Source: Dillenia suffruticosa
Lineage: Eukaryota; Streptophyta; Magnoliopsida; Dilleniales; Dilleniaceae
Direction of reading: 5' to 3'
DNA: 64,000 nucleotides
NCBI GenBank assembly: GCA_033439265.1
Contig: JAVTVX010000026.1
Location: 2,779,501 to 2,843,500 of the forward strand
Below, in pieces: positions 1 to 11,900 of this stretch. The position numbers were made by a program, and so were the translations under genes. Under the pieces are notes generated by a model. It was not told where the DNA came from. It did not search any database and saw only the letters and a list, made by a program, of their open reading frames with translations. How positions within the stretch are numbered: position 1 is the stretch's first letter; each line of letters opens with the position of its first letter.

Positions 1-253
1 GACTTGTGAGTTGGGCATGCTGTGGGGACAACAATAAAGAGAGATGTTGAACAATGTGCCATTCATCTCTGAACTCATCATATGGTACTATTGCTGGTAG
101 GCTTTTACTTTGACAATATATACTCTACTGCATATGTACCTAAATTCATGCATGTACATCACACCACTTGTTATTGTGTATTTGTTTGAGGATTGTAAAA
201 TTATTTTTCTAATTCCAGTTTGTATGCTTTGATTAAAAATGGTATGAATTCAG

Positions 254-388
254 AAACGTCCGATTGTCAAACATCCATATTATTTACATTTTCTACTATC
301 ATTAGATGCTGATCTTGATTCTGGTGGCATTCATCCTGATCAAGTGTTAGTAGATTTGACTGATTGGAGCTTTCATGACGAGCTTTAA
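254..388 (+). CDS. last coding exon of an unidentified gene
   Basis: A 44-codon open stretch follows an AG at 252-253 and ends in TAA at 386-388. It reads KRPIVKHPYYLHFLL, continues with an acidic patch (LDADLDSGG) and ends LTDWSFHDEL. An in-frame TGA just upstream of the AG means the open frame cannot extend left, so the acceptor at 253/254 is the natural exon start (phase 0). The composition looks like conserved protein rather than chance, but I do not recognise the family. The polypyrimidine tract before this acceptor is weak. The rest of the gene would lie left of the window. It is convergent with the HDC1 gene, tail to tail, about 2.4 kb apart. Confidence 0.5.
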   Translation, partial: KRPIVKHPYYLHFLLSLDADLDSGGIHPDQVLVDLTDWSFHDEL

Positions 389-1019
389 GGAGCATTTTAA
401 CTGAGATCAGGAAAGCCTACACTGTTGGTGCTAGTTGTTTTCAATTGCATTACTGGTTTCATGTTTTCATTTATTTTCTCACAAAATATATATGGGAATT
501 CTATTCCTTCAACATGACATGGAAGCTAGAGCTGATTTTTGCATAAGAATAACATTGAAGCCTTGTATATTCTCCAGAATTAACTGTTGTGATATGAACT
601 TGTCTGTTTACTAGATTGCCTATTCCTGATTTCAAACTTTCAGGGCCTACTAATTCCATGGATTTTATTTCTTCTTGGTGAGAATGATGAAAATGACAAA
701 TGCTTGTAAAAACAAAGAAGAGAACTACACAACAGAACAAGGGAAGTAGCACTAGATCACCAAATTGGATGGACAGGGATTCCTCTGCATCACACCGACC
801 ACAATTTGCACTGGTGATCTCCCCTGCATCTCCTAGCGACAACACTGTACAATGTCAAAATTAACAGCCAGGACAATTTCAGAATTAGAGTTGTAAAATT
901 CTACAAATTGCAAAATTGTCCTGCGTGAAACAATCCCACGTCTGTTTGGAATCTTAGAAAACTAGACTGGAGTTGTGACGGATGGCGTGCTCTCGTGCAA
1001 TTACACAAACATTTTTTTT
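389..1019. other. intergenic, probable 3' UTR then spacer
   Basis: This stretch probably holds the 3' UTR of the plus-strand gene ending at 388 and then unremarkable AT-rich spacer. I see no conserved reading frame and no clear repeat. Confidence 0.4.
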
Positions 1020-1245
1020 TTGGTTCACCTTTGAGAAATAATTGGTTTGATACAGATGACCCATAGGTGTAGCAATCGAATACTAGATTTTCATAATCAA
1101 GATCTCAAGTTCGAACTGTGGGAATAGAAATAGATGTATTGGGAGAGCAACCCCTTAATGAGTCCCACAGTATTTAGCTAGATTATCAGGTTAAATCTAG
1201 ATATAGATTGATGCCAAGTATCTATTAAAAAAAATAAAATAAAAG
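1020..1245 (+). repeat. SINE-like element
   Basis: The sequence has a tRNA-type B box (AAGTTCGAACTGTGG near 1109), a spacer typical of plant SINEs, and an A-rich end (about 1227-1244, runs of A broken by T). The A box is only weakly recognisable upstream. Flanking target duplications were not resolved. Confidence 0.5.
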
Positions 1246-2377
1246 TTTGGGTTGATGAGACTGTAGAACCGTGAAGCAAATAAGGAACCTTCTTTAGCGT
1301 AGAAGCATAGAATTAGGATTAGTGAGTGGAAACTTGAAAAAATGAGTTTGCACGTCATATGTTTGTCGGAATGCCTCTACGAGTTGCACTGCAATACTTT
1401 GTGGCTTTCTTTTTAGTGCTAAATTATGACAGCAAGCTATTGATATCTATATAGGAAATACTGAACTCTATGCCTTGTTCAAAAGCGCATCGGGGGAAAA
1501 GGAATTTGTTAATGATTTTAGTGCAAACTCCCCTTGTTCTTTTACTAATCTATCAACCCGAACTCACTAGGGCAGAAGCTAAGAGCAAGTTTGTAAGTTG
1601 TCTCCAATATTTACAAAAACTACTCGCTTTTACCAGTGAAAAGTTGGCTATCTACCCCAAGAAAATAGAGAGTACAAGATACTTGAAAAGGCTCAGAAAT
1701 AGTTGAACCAAGTGACATTGTGTTTATGTAACAACAAAGGGCTTGAGAGATAAGTGGATATGATTAAAGATTGGGTACAAGCCATAAGCGTCAACACTCA
1801 AAAGGTTTCGAGAGAGTTTGTCCGGAAAATCCCAATTTTGGTGTTGAGAAGGGGAAAAAAATTATTCTAATGTCAGGATCTTCCCAAAATTATTTCCAGT
1901 TTCGAGGGGTTTGATTTATCATGTTTACGGCATGCAGTTCTTATATAAATTATGACAAAATCAAATCTAATGAAAATTTTGAGGGGTTTGAGGGGTTGAT
2001 TTATCATGTTTACGTTCCCAAAATTATCGTGTTTACGGTTCGAGGGTTTTGAAGTTTTGATTTGATTGCTATTTGTTAAAATTTTCAATGGTCAAAATTC
2101 CTATTTTTAACATTGTCAAATCCTCCACCATGGTGTTGGAATGGAGGTAAAAGATTTTTTCCCACTTCACATCTTGCATCAGTTGCCCTAGGAGAACAAG
2201 CAGAAGCCATTGATCGGAGTACTCAATTCTGATTCTGACTTCCCTTCAAAACCCTTTTTGTATATTGGACACAATTTTTGAAAAAAGAGAATAATTAAGA
2301 ATTTATCTCCAAAAAATAGTGAATTAGACAATTAATCACCTTTACCAACCGACTTTGTCTTGAATAAACATCTAACT
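1246..2377. other. intergenic spacer with small internal duplications
   Basis: There is no supported gene. The words TTGATTTATCATGTTTACG and CCCAAAATTAT recur between about 1880 and 2045, a small local duplication of about 100 bp. The rest is AT-rich spacer. Confidence 0.4.
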
Positions 2378-2521
2378 AACCAATAGTGAATTGGTCTAAT
2401 GAGATACGATACTAGATCTCTTAACCAAAATTTCGAATTCAACTCGCAACTTAGATATAGGACAGACTAGGATAGTTTCCTACAATGTCGGCAATTTTGC
2501 CCTAAAAAAAAAAAAAAAAAG
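2378..2521 (+). repeat. SINE with poly(A) tail
   Basis: The body carries a B-box-like TTTCGAATTCAACTC near 2440 and ends in an uninterrupted A run of 17 or more bases at about 2503-2520. This is the structure of a tRNA-derived plant SINE. It lies between the convergent gene ends, on the 3' side of HDC1. Confidence 0.6.
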
Positions 2522-2843
2522 GAAATCCTCCGGGCCCCAGAAGTGACATCTTGTCACTATTAAAAAACCTTCTATAAAAGCAGACATACTGATTCAAAAT
2601 AAGCAAAGAAATGGGAGGCACAAAGTAGATAGAATGGTTCTATTTTCTTTCCACCATTTTTTTTTTTTTTTTTGATAACGAACCACAGACTAAATTACAT
2701 AAAACCTCAGGATTGGAGTATTAGGAGATACACGGCTTATTCAAGATCCAAAGGGGGAAGAATTCTCCTCTACATGCTTGATCAATATCTACAACAGATG
2801 AAGTACTACATGGCTTATGAGATAAAGATGGGAGGTTATTGGG

Positions 2844-2954
2844 CTAATTTGGGTTTAAAAAATGTACGCGAGTAATCGCATACTCTTTTCCTGCTATGTA
2901 TACACCAGTTTGCGACCACTGCACATCTTCCCAATCGATATTCTCCTCTATTAT
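2844..2954 (-). CDS. HDC1: HDC1 exon 11 (last coding exon)
   Basis: It starts after CAG, in phase 0, and encodes 36 residues from IIEENIDWEDVQWSQTG to a Phe-Leu-Asn-Pro-Asn end and TAG. This is the highly conserved C-terminus of the family. The 3' UTR runs left, possibly to about 2670 where a T-rich run begins on the plus strand. Confidence 0.9.
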   Translation of the reverse strand: MIEENIDWEDVQWSQTGVYIAGKEYAITRVHFLNPN

Positions 2955-5900
2955 CTGTTTGACAAATATTAAAAAAAAAATAAAAAAATAAAAAAAAAAG
3001 AAAAGGACATCAGCTTACTCGCAATAATTCATTACAATATATCAAAACTAATTCTTCAATAATTCCTTTTATCAGATGCAACAAAAGAAGCAGAAATTCA
3101 AATAGAATCAATCATCACAAATACAAGATGATTTACAATCCTTGTTTTCAGAGAAAAGCTAACCAACTATGCCCTGCCACTCTGAGGGTCTAGACTCAAT
3201 AAAATGCAGCTTATTTTCTGATCTCTACATGAAAAAACACGAAATGAAAGAAAAATAAAATAAAAAATAAAAAAAAGACAAGGAAAAAAACTTGCCAGAG
3301 AGATTCTATACAAAAATGAAAGCACCGAAAGCCTATAGCAACCTTCAACAACTAAAATGAATGCCTGAGCAAACCATCCATAAAAGAAACCAGCTTTACT
3401 AGTACAAGGGATGCAGCTACTAAAGTTAACCACGTTAGAATTAAGTCCACAGAAGTTCCGAGTATGAGAAAAAGCCAATTCTGATGTAATGTTCCACATA
3501 TGGAGATGGTCCGTCCTCAAGGGGAATGCATAGTTGAGGGGCTATGTGCGTAAGAAACAAGCAGTTAATAGCACTACTTTTTGGTAGTCCAGAAATTTGA
3601 CCCTCCACCAGATTCTGTCTCTGCAAGCTAAGCATTGATAGCTACAAATTTAGTTCTTGGCATGTAGGTTCGAACAAGATTTACCCCTAATCATTTCAAA
3701 CCATGGCACACCATGGCGCCAAACTAAGTGCTACAGATCTAGCCTCTTCTAGGAATGCCAAAATCAGACAACAATACATCAAAATTTACAGTCTTCCTTT
3801 AATAGTTTGTCTGTTACTAATTCTGATATGGTTATTCCTGTAGGTGACAACAATTCTGTTTACAGGACTATAATTTGATCTTCAAATCCATAAACTTGTA
3901 ATTTACACCACCTCCGCCTAGACAATCATCATATTTTCTAAACATTCAATCCCTAGTAGTTCTTTGTTAAACCATTAAGATTGTCTCCCCTCCACCCCAC
4001 CACATTTTCTCCTATTTCCTTTCTGTGGTCAATAGAGTCATCGCAAAACAGTAGTTCAGGAACCACACATCCAAAGAGAGATGAACTGGTAACAAGCATG
4101 CATGCCATTGCCATCTGATATCATATTAAACAGGATATACTGTATGCTGAATATAAAAGACTTCACCTGTAGATACATCCAAGTATCAAATGCCGAGTAA
4201 AAGATAGGTTTTTATGAGGTATTACTCAATGCTAAGAGAGCAAGTTACAGGAAACAAGAGCAAAAAGAAAAATCACCTCCACATGCGCAAGGGGTAAGGG
4301 AACCCCCAAAGTTCGCATGACTTTCTGGGGAAGAGGCTTCTTACAACGGGACCACCGGAATAGATCTATCATTACATTCTCAGAATCTCCCAGATGTCTA
4401 TCACCATTAGCAGAATGTAAGCTGTGACTTTGATGCATTTCAGCCTCTGCTTCATGCCCTTGAGATGTACCTGTAGCTTTGACAAACTTTTCACCTGCAA
4501 AAGAGAGTTCATATCTGCAATCAATAAAGAAATATGTTAATCACAAATGTAGAGTTAGCAAAATTGCAGAATCAGAAAATGGGATTGGAGATTTGATACG
4601 ATTCTGTAGAAAAATTGCTCCCAATGGACTATTGCAAATTTCCCAGTCGCATGGCACAACTACAACTAGTTAAAAGCGTATATAAAATGAAGACTTTATT
4701 CTTCACAAATGGAGAATGCATCAATGATGTGAGTACCTGCGTGAATGAGTTTCAAGATAAAGAACTTCTCCTTTCTTCAATCTTGCAGACGTATAAAGGG
4801 GTTTCTTGAGGCCTTTGTCCGCAACAATACTTATACTGTATTTAATCCTGGAAAAGTCCCAAATTGCCGGTTGGTAAGTTTGTAAATTCATCAAAGACTA
4901 GAACAAGGCAACAAGAGTAGAAACACCAACAATAATAATAATCTGAACTTTAATCCCAACAATTAGGATCAACCATTTGAGAGACAAATATGGAGAGAAA
5001 TAAAAAAAAAAAAAAAAAATGTTGGTTTAATTTGTGTAGATTCTCCTCCGCTACCATTCCTATTCAAGGTCATCTCTTCATCTAAACGCTTAACTATTAT
5101 GTTTTTACAGATAATTTGCATTCAAATTTTTAGCGGTCTATCTTTACGTTTTATTAAATTTCCTATATTTAAGTTCTCGATCCTCATAACCAATACGTTT
5201 TTAGGACTTCCTTGCACATGCTCAAACCACCTCAAACTATACTTTCGCATCTTATTCACAATTAAACTAACTCCCAACTTATTACGAATCTCTTCATTTC
5301 TAATTTTATCTTTTATAATTTTGCCACACAACCATCTAAATATTCTCATTTCTACTACAGTTATTTTTTGTTTTTATTGTTGTTTAATAACCCAATACAC
5401 AGTATTGTACAATAGTGCAAATTCTATTATGATTTTATAAAACTTTCCCTTCAAATGTAGTGGCATCGTGTGATCACAAAAAATTCCAGATACCGTTCTC
5501 CATTTCATCCAACTCACTTGAATCCTATTATTCACATTCCAATCTATATTGTCATCATTATAAATAATAAAACTAAAATATCTAAAACATTTACTTTTTG
5601 ATACATCTTGTTCATTTAATCTAATATTTTCTTCATCATTCTGATAATCATCATTAACCCTATATCTCATATATTCAGTTTTTGACCTCCTCAATCTAAA
5701 TCTTCTGAATTCCAGTGTGACCCTCCATAACTCTAATTTAGCAATAATATCCTCTCCAGTTTTATCAAACACTATATCGTTTACAAAAAGAATACACCAT
5801 AGTATTTCAGTTTGAATGCTTTTTGTGATTTCGTTGCTCACTATTGCAAAAAGAATGGAATTTAATGCCGAATCTTAATAGAGCCCAACATTAATAGGAA

Positions 5901-8900
5901 AGCTATCGCTCAGACCCCCACAACTTCTTACACTAGTTACAACTCCCTTATACATATCTCTAATGAGATTAATAAATTTCACGAAAATCCATTTCTTTAT
6001 CAGCACCCACCACAATACATTTCTAGGAACCCTATCATGTCCTTTTTCTAGATCAATAAATACCATATGTAAATCTCTCTTCTGTACTATTTATGTCTCC
6101 ATCAAATGTCTTAACAAGTGGATTGCTTCTGTAATGGATCTTCCTAGCATAAAACCTTGATTCTAAGATACACTTATCTCCAATCTCAATCTACTATCAC
6201 TCTCTCGTAGTTTCATGGTATGGTTCATAAGTTTAATTTCTCTGTAATTGAAACAATCTTGTATGTCTTATTTATTTTTATATAGTGGTACAAGTGTACT
6301 CTCCCTCCATGTTTGAGGCATTCTCTTAGTTTATCAAATTTTGTTGAATATATTCGTTAACATTACTATACTAAATTCACCCAAACATTTTCACACTTCA
6401 ACGGGAATGCCATCAGATTAATGGTTTTATTATTCTTCATTCTCATTAAGGCCTCTTCCACTTCATGAGAACGAATTTTACATTTAAAATCTCTATTATC
6501 CTCTTTTACAGATCTCACGATATTTCATATATCTATTATACTCTTAACATTAAAGAGATTATCAAAATAATCTTTCCAACACTTTCTCATATCCTCATTC
6601 CTTACAAGTATATTATTAGTTTCGCTCTTAATACACCTAACAACAATAACAAACCGAACTTTAAACCCAATAATTTGATATCGGCCATTTGAGAGAGAAA
6701 TTTAAAAATGATTTTAAAAAATAATAAATAAATAAATAAAATAAATAAAGAAATACACTAAAAGTAGAAATAAAAAAAATAACAATAATAATAAAAATAA
6801 GAAAAGAAATGGAATTAAAAAATAATAATATATATATATAAATAAATATATATACTTAAAAAGTGTTAAGTTAATTTGTGCAGATTCTTCTACGCCACTC
6901 TTAATACACATAACACCATTTAAATCTTTTTCCTTTATCTTCCTTAGTTTAGCAATTCTATATATCTCTATTTCTCCATTTTTAGTTTTCAATCTCTTAC
7001 ATAGTTCATTAATCTTTGATTCATGAATAATCTTTTTCATCTCTTTTTTTTTGCACTTTTGTATTCTTCATATGCATCGTTGTTACTATTACCTTTAAGA
7101 TTCCTATAACACTATCATTTGGTTCGGATAGCAGTTTGTATTTCTTCTTTCCACCACCATGATTCCTTGTCTATTGGAGTCTGACCCTTAAATACACCAA
7201 AAACCCCTCTACCTATACTTTTAATATTAGTAGATATCTCTTTCCACATTGTTTCTGAACCATCATTAACCAACTATCTCTTAAAAATCGTCATATTTTC
7301 TCCTTTCAGATTCTACCACTTAATTCTTGAATCCGCAAATGAATGATACTTCTTTTGCATTTTAGCTACACGTATATCTAAAACTACGAGTCTATACTAA
7401 GTTGCTACATTCTCCCCTGGTATAACTTTGCAATCCTTACGGGTCATTCTATCACCTCTCCTAATAAGTAAGAAAGAAATCCATTCAGTTAGCATTAGAC
7501 TCACTTCTATATGTAACTATGTGCGACTCCTTTTTCTTAAAGATGTTAATGAATACTAAATCGAATGTTATGACAAACTCTAAAATGATACCTCCCGCCT
7601 CATTCTTACTACCAGATCCAAAATTACCATATACGGTTTCGAATCCTTTATTCCTCTCTCCTACATGTCCATTTTGGTTTCCTCCGATAAATAACTTCTC
7701 TCCACTGGGTATAGATTGTATAAATTTATCTAAATCCTCCCAAAATTATTTTTTACTAATTGCATCTATACCTATTCGGAGTGCATACACACTGACTATA
7801 TTAACTTCGTTTTCTCCGTCTACAAACTTGACATGTATAATTCAATCTCTTCCTTCTTATCTTTACTATATCTTCTAATAGATCCTTATGTACAATTATT
7901 CTTTCTTCATTCTTAGTTTTATCCATACATGTGTATCAAAACTTATGACCATAAACCTCTACCACTCTAGCCTTCTCCTCCCTAGTTTCTTAAAGACACA
8001 TGATATCAATCTTTCATCAATTCATTGCTTCTCTTATCTCTCCTAACTTGCCAATCAAAAATTCTAATTCCAAGTGGTTAAGCGAATCCTATCTTCATGG
8101 ACTAACTTCTTTACGCGTACCCTAAGATCCCTTGTTAACTTATCAGTACACTTGGGATCCAATATAGCGCATCACTGAGGTAAACACCCTAAAAGTTTTT
8201 CTATTTATCTCTCATTTTTTTATTTGATAAAAGATTTTACCCTGATTGTTGACTTACCGCAACCCTACTCCTTTACCCGAGTCTAGCCATGGCGGAGTTC
8301 TTTAAATAATAATATATAAAACGAGTTAAAAATTTTAAGAAAGCAAATAAAATAAAATAAAATAATATATATATATATATGTGTATATCTATAATAATAA
8401 TAATAATAATAAAGTAATAGATTTTATATTACAACTATACCGCTATGAGTTTGAAATATTTTAAATTTTAATAACTTTAAATTCATAGTAATATATTTTA
8501 TATTAATAATAATAATTATACTAATAATAATAGTAATAATAATAGTAATAATAATATTAATATTAATATTAATATTAATTATTATAACACTAATAATAAT
8601 ACTAATAATACGAATAATAATAATAATATTGATAACAATATGCAACAGAGAGGTGAGAGTAGTGGAGATCAGGGGAGAGAAGATGAAGAACAGGGGAGGG
8701 AGGCAAAAGAGAATAGAGGTGAAATTCTTGCCAGGGTCGGCAAGAGGCAGCAACAGAGAACGGGGAGGCAGGGACGGCGGAGTTCTTGCCAGGGTGAGGG
8801 CGGCTGAGAGAGAGAGATCTAAGTTTTTAGAGGGCAGTCGAATGCTAGATTTGGGATTTTCCAGCAGGTTTGTGGATTTGGAGGACAAATCTAAGCCGGA

Positions 8901-11900
8901 GGCAAGCGGATCTTGGTCTTCTAGGGGTTGAAGAGAGAGAAAGGTAGAGAAAGCTCACGAGAGAGAAAGATGAAGATCACGAGCGAGAGAGAGAGAGAGA
9001 GGGAGGGAGGTAGAGCTAGGGAGATCACGAGATAGAGGTCATGAAATAGAGATCATGAGATAAATAAGATCTACGATATATAAACAAGACAAGCTCCAAA
9101 TTAAGTCAAACACATTTGATGGCATTTCAAATGCCAATACCTAGGAGGCAAGGATATGGATCCAATATCGTAGATAAGGATATAGGGATATGACAAATTT
9201 TCAAAAACTAGGATACGAGGATACAACTCGAAATATATTTATAATTTTCTTTGAATAATATTGTATAGAAAAGTAAATGTTAGGAGCTATAGTATGGGTC
9301 GTTCACATATATCCATGAACATGTTTTAAATCTCTAATAATTTCAAAAGGAAATAAATGTTTGATAAAATAGAAACAACCCTCATGAAACCAGAAATTAA
9401 AACATAATATTCAGAAGGTTATGTAATAAATTGTTTGCAAAGCATTAACACCAAAAAATCTCTTTCGCATGATTATTGAATGTGCCTTCGTATTCCCTAA
9501 CATATACTTGTTAGTGACTCGGAAGGCTTAATTTTAAGTCCTTTTGGGCAATAAATATAGTGACAAATGATGTAGAGATTCTGGAAAAAAGAGTCCTGCT
9601 CAATCCCAAAAGGGAAGTCTTATTTCTTACTGCTAATTAATACTAGAAAATCAAGCTATTAATGGTGTGAGATATTCCAACATGTGCTATAACTCAGGGT
9701 GCTTTATACTAATTAATAATTTTAGGCTGAGTGAAACACTTGGAGAATGGAAGAATGGCATGATGCAACTGAGTAAGACACCGTTCCAAACCTGCAGCAT
9801 ATGTGCACTGACCAAATACCAAATATCTTCAGCAGAAATGCAATGATCATTCTTGGTTGCAACACCAACAAATCGTTACAATGACCATTTCAGATATATT
9901 GATTATGTTGAATTTTCGACTAAGCAGTGCAATATTACACGCTCGAGCTTTCTTAGTGAAATTCTTTGGTCATATGATGGAAATTGCCTATGAAATGACT
10001 TTCGAGTTTGGATGCACCTCTCTCCAAGTAAGGTACAAGGTTCAAACCTTGGAAATTGCTACAGAATGTTGAACCAACACACAAGCTTACATAGTGTGCT
10101 CACTAGGTGCAGATGGCTATGAGCCATTACATGTGCATGTTAGGTATACTAGTATGCACCGAAAGAGTAATTGCTAAGATTCTCACTGTTACTCCAAATA
10201 AGCAGATGATGATGACAATGGAAAAATCTTCTCTTTCTCCCAAAATTCTCAAATATTAAACAGGCAAAGGCCCCTTGTAGGAAAATTGAGATTAGGTTCA
10301 GTTAGGTGGATGGAGTTTTCATCCAAAATATTATTGATATAACAATAATTTTAGTCCTTTTATGAAGAAATTTGACTTCCTACCATAAAACAATACATAT
10401 TCTACTGCATTTTAGTCGATATATATTACAAATAGAATAAGAAAAAATTGAGGCAAATTGATCCATTGAAGATACCCAAAAAAGGCCAAAGCATAGTTTG
10501 CTGACCCAATAATAACTACCCATTCAAAAAAATAAAATAAATAGAAGGTTCTCAAAGCAGCCTCACATATTCAAATTTTGCAATTAAGGCTGTCTTTTGC
10601 TACATCATTATTTCTTTACTTTCTATATGAGCATCTCTATCAGCACCTCTGTTGTACCTTGTGTGTTAATTTTTACGAGCAGCACCCAAATCTCAATTGA
10701 ACAAGAGGTTCCCATAGGATGGCAGCTAAAGTAGAACTTTGGAATTCAAATCAGATTCCCCCCCCCCCCAAAAAAAATAAAATAAAATAAAAGGAACACA
10801 ATTTGACCCATGCTCATGAGCACCCACACAAATGCAACTTCATTATGAGTTCCAACACCACATAATGAGGAATAAATAACAGAATTGGGAAAAATGAAAA
10901 CTAAAAGAAGAATCTGGGATTACCAAGGCTCATTGCACAAGTTGTATTGGATGGTGACTTCTCGTACAAATCTCTGTTGTCGCAGCGCATTCTAAAATCA
11001 AAGTAGCTGGGTAAGCCGCTGGAAAAGTAAAAGATGAACATGATAAAGAAACTTTGGCAAAGCAAAATGCAACTACTTTCCATATATTCATATTAGAACC
11101 AACTAAAAATTCCATTATAGGACAATCTTTGATAGCAAAAACAAAAAATGAAAAAATGCATTACATGGAAAGAAGAATATGCAAAACCTCCAAGAATGAG
11201 AAATCCTTAAGAGAAGGAGATTGACTCAAAAAACACTAAACAGATGCTCTCCGATCCTTCTTTAACTTTTCTAATCTATAATATTTATAAATCCATGAGG
11301 CGTGAGACCACAAAAAAGTATAGAATACTGTCTTAATATTAATGAGCTGATTTCTAATAATTCCGGCATTCTGCCTCTACATGAACTAAGGAATAACTAG
11401 AAACACATATCTCCAAAGTAAACGAGCATCTTTCTTCCATCCGCTATAGGACAAAAAGTGCTCCAAGAATGGCTTTTCTGAAAACAAAGGCATTCTCCTG
11501 GATTGCTTCCTCGAAGCAATTTATTAATCCACCCTAACCAGAATTTTGGAAAGTTTCAACTAGCATTTTAGCATTATAAATATTCTTTAAAAGGACACCA
11601 TATGTTACTAATGATAATTGATGATAAATTTATAAAAATGAAGTGACCTGACAAAATAATGGTCCAAAATATTAGGCCTTAACTGCTACTCCTCCCAGCC
11701 AACAAAAATTGGACTATTCAAGAAATAAATTAGTCCAGATCATAGGGGTGAACTTCGTGAACATTTTCAATTTGTTTTTCAATGTAATGATAAAAGACAA
11801 TGTCTTATTATACTCCTCACATCCAACAAAAATTGGACTACGGAAGAAATAGATTAGTCAAAACCATGGGGTGAACTTCGTGAACATTTTCAATTTGTTT

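Noticed and set aside
222-253. An extra exon (LYALIKNG-like) just before the exon at 254
   Set aside because: Using GTATGA as donor and the AG at 253 as acceptor would need a 12-nt intron, and reading through gives an in-frame TGA.
1100-1125. tRNA gene suggested by the B-box motif
   Set aside because: No cloverleaf can be drawn; the motif belongs to a SINE with an A-rich tail.
8424-8931. Open frames of 100-154 codons on both strands of the microsatellite block
   Set aside because: They are produced by trinucleotide AAT/ATT and GA/CT repeats and lack conserved protein features.
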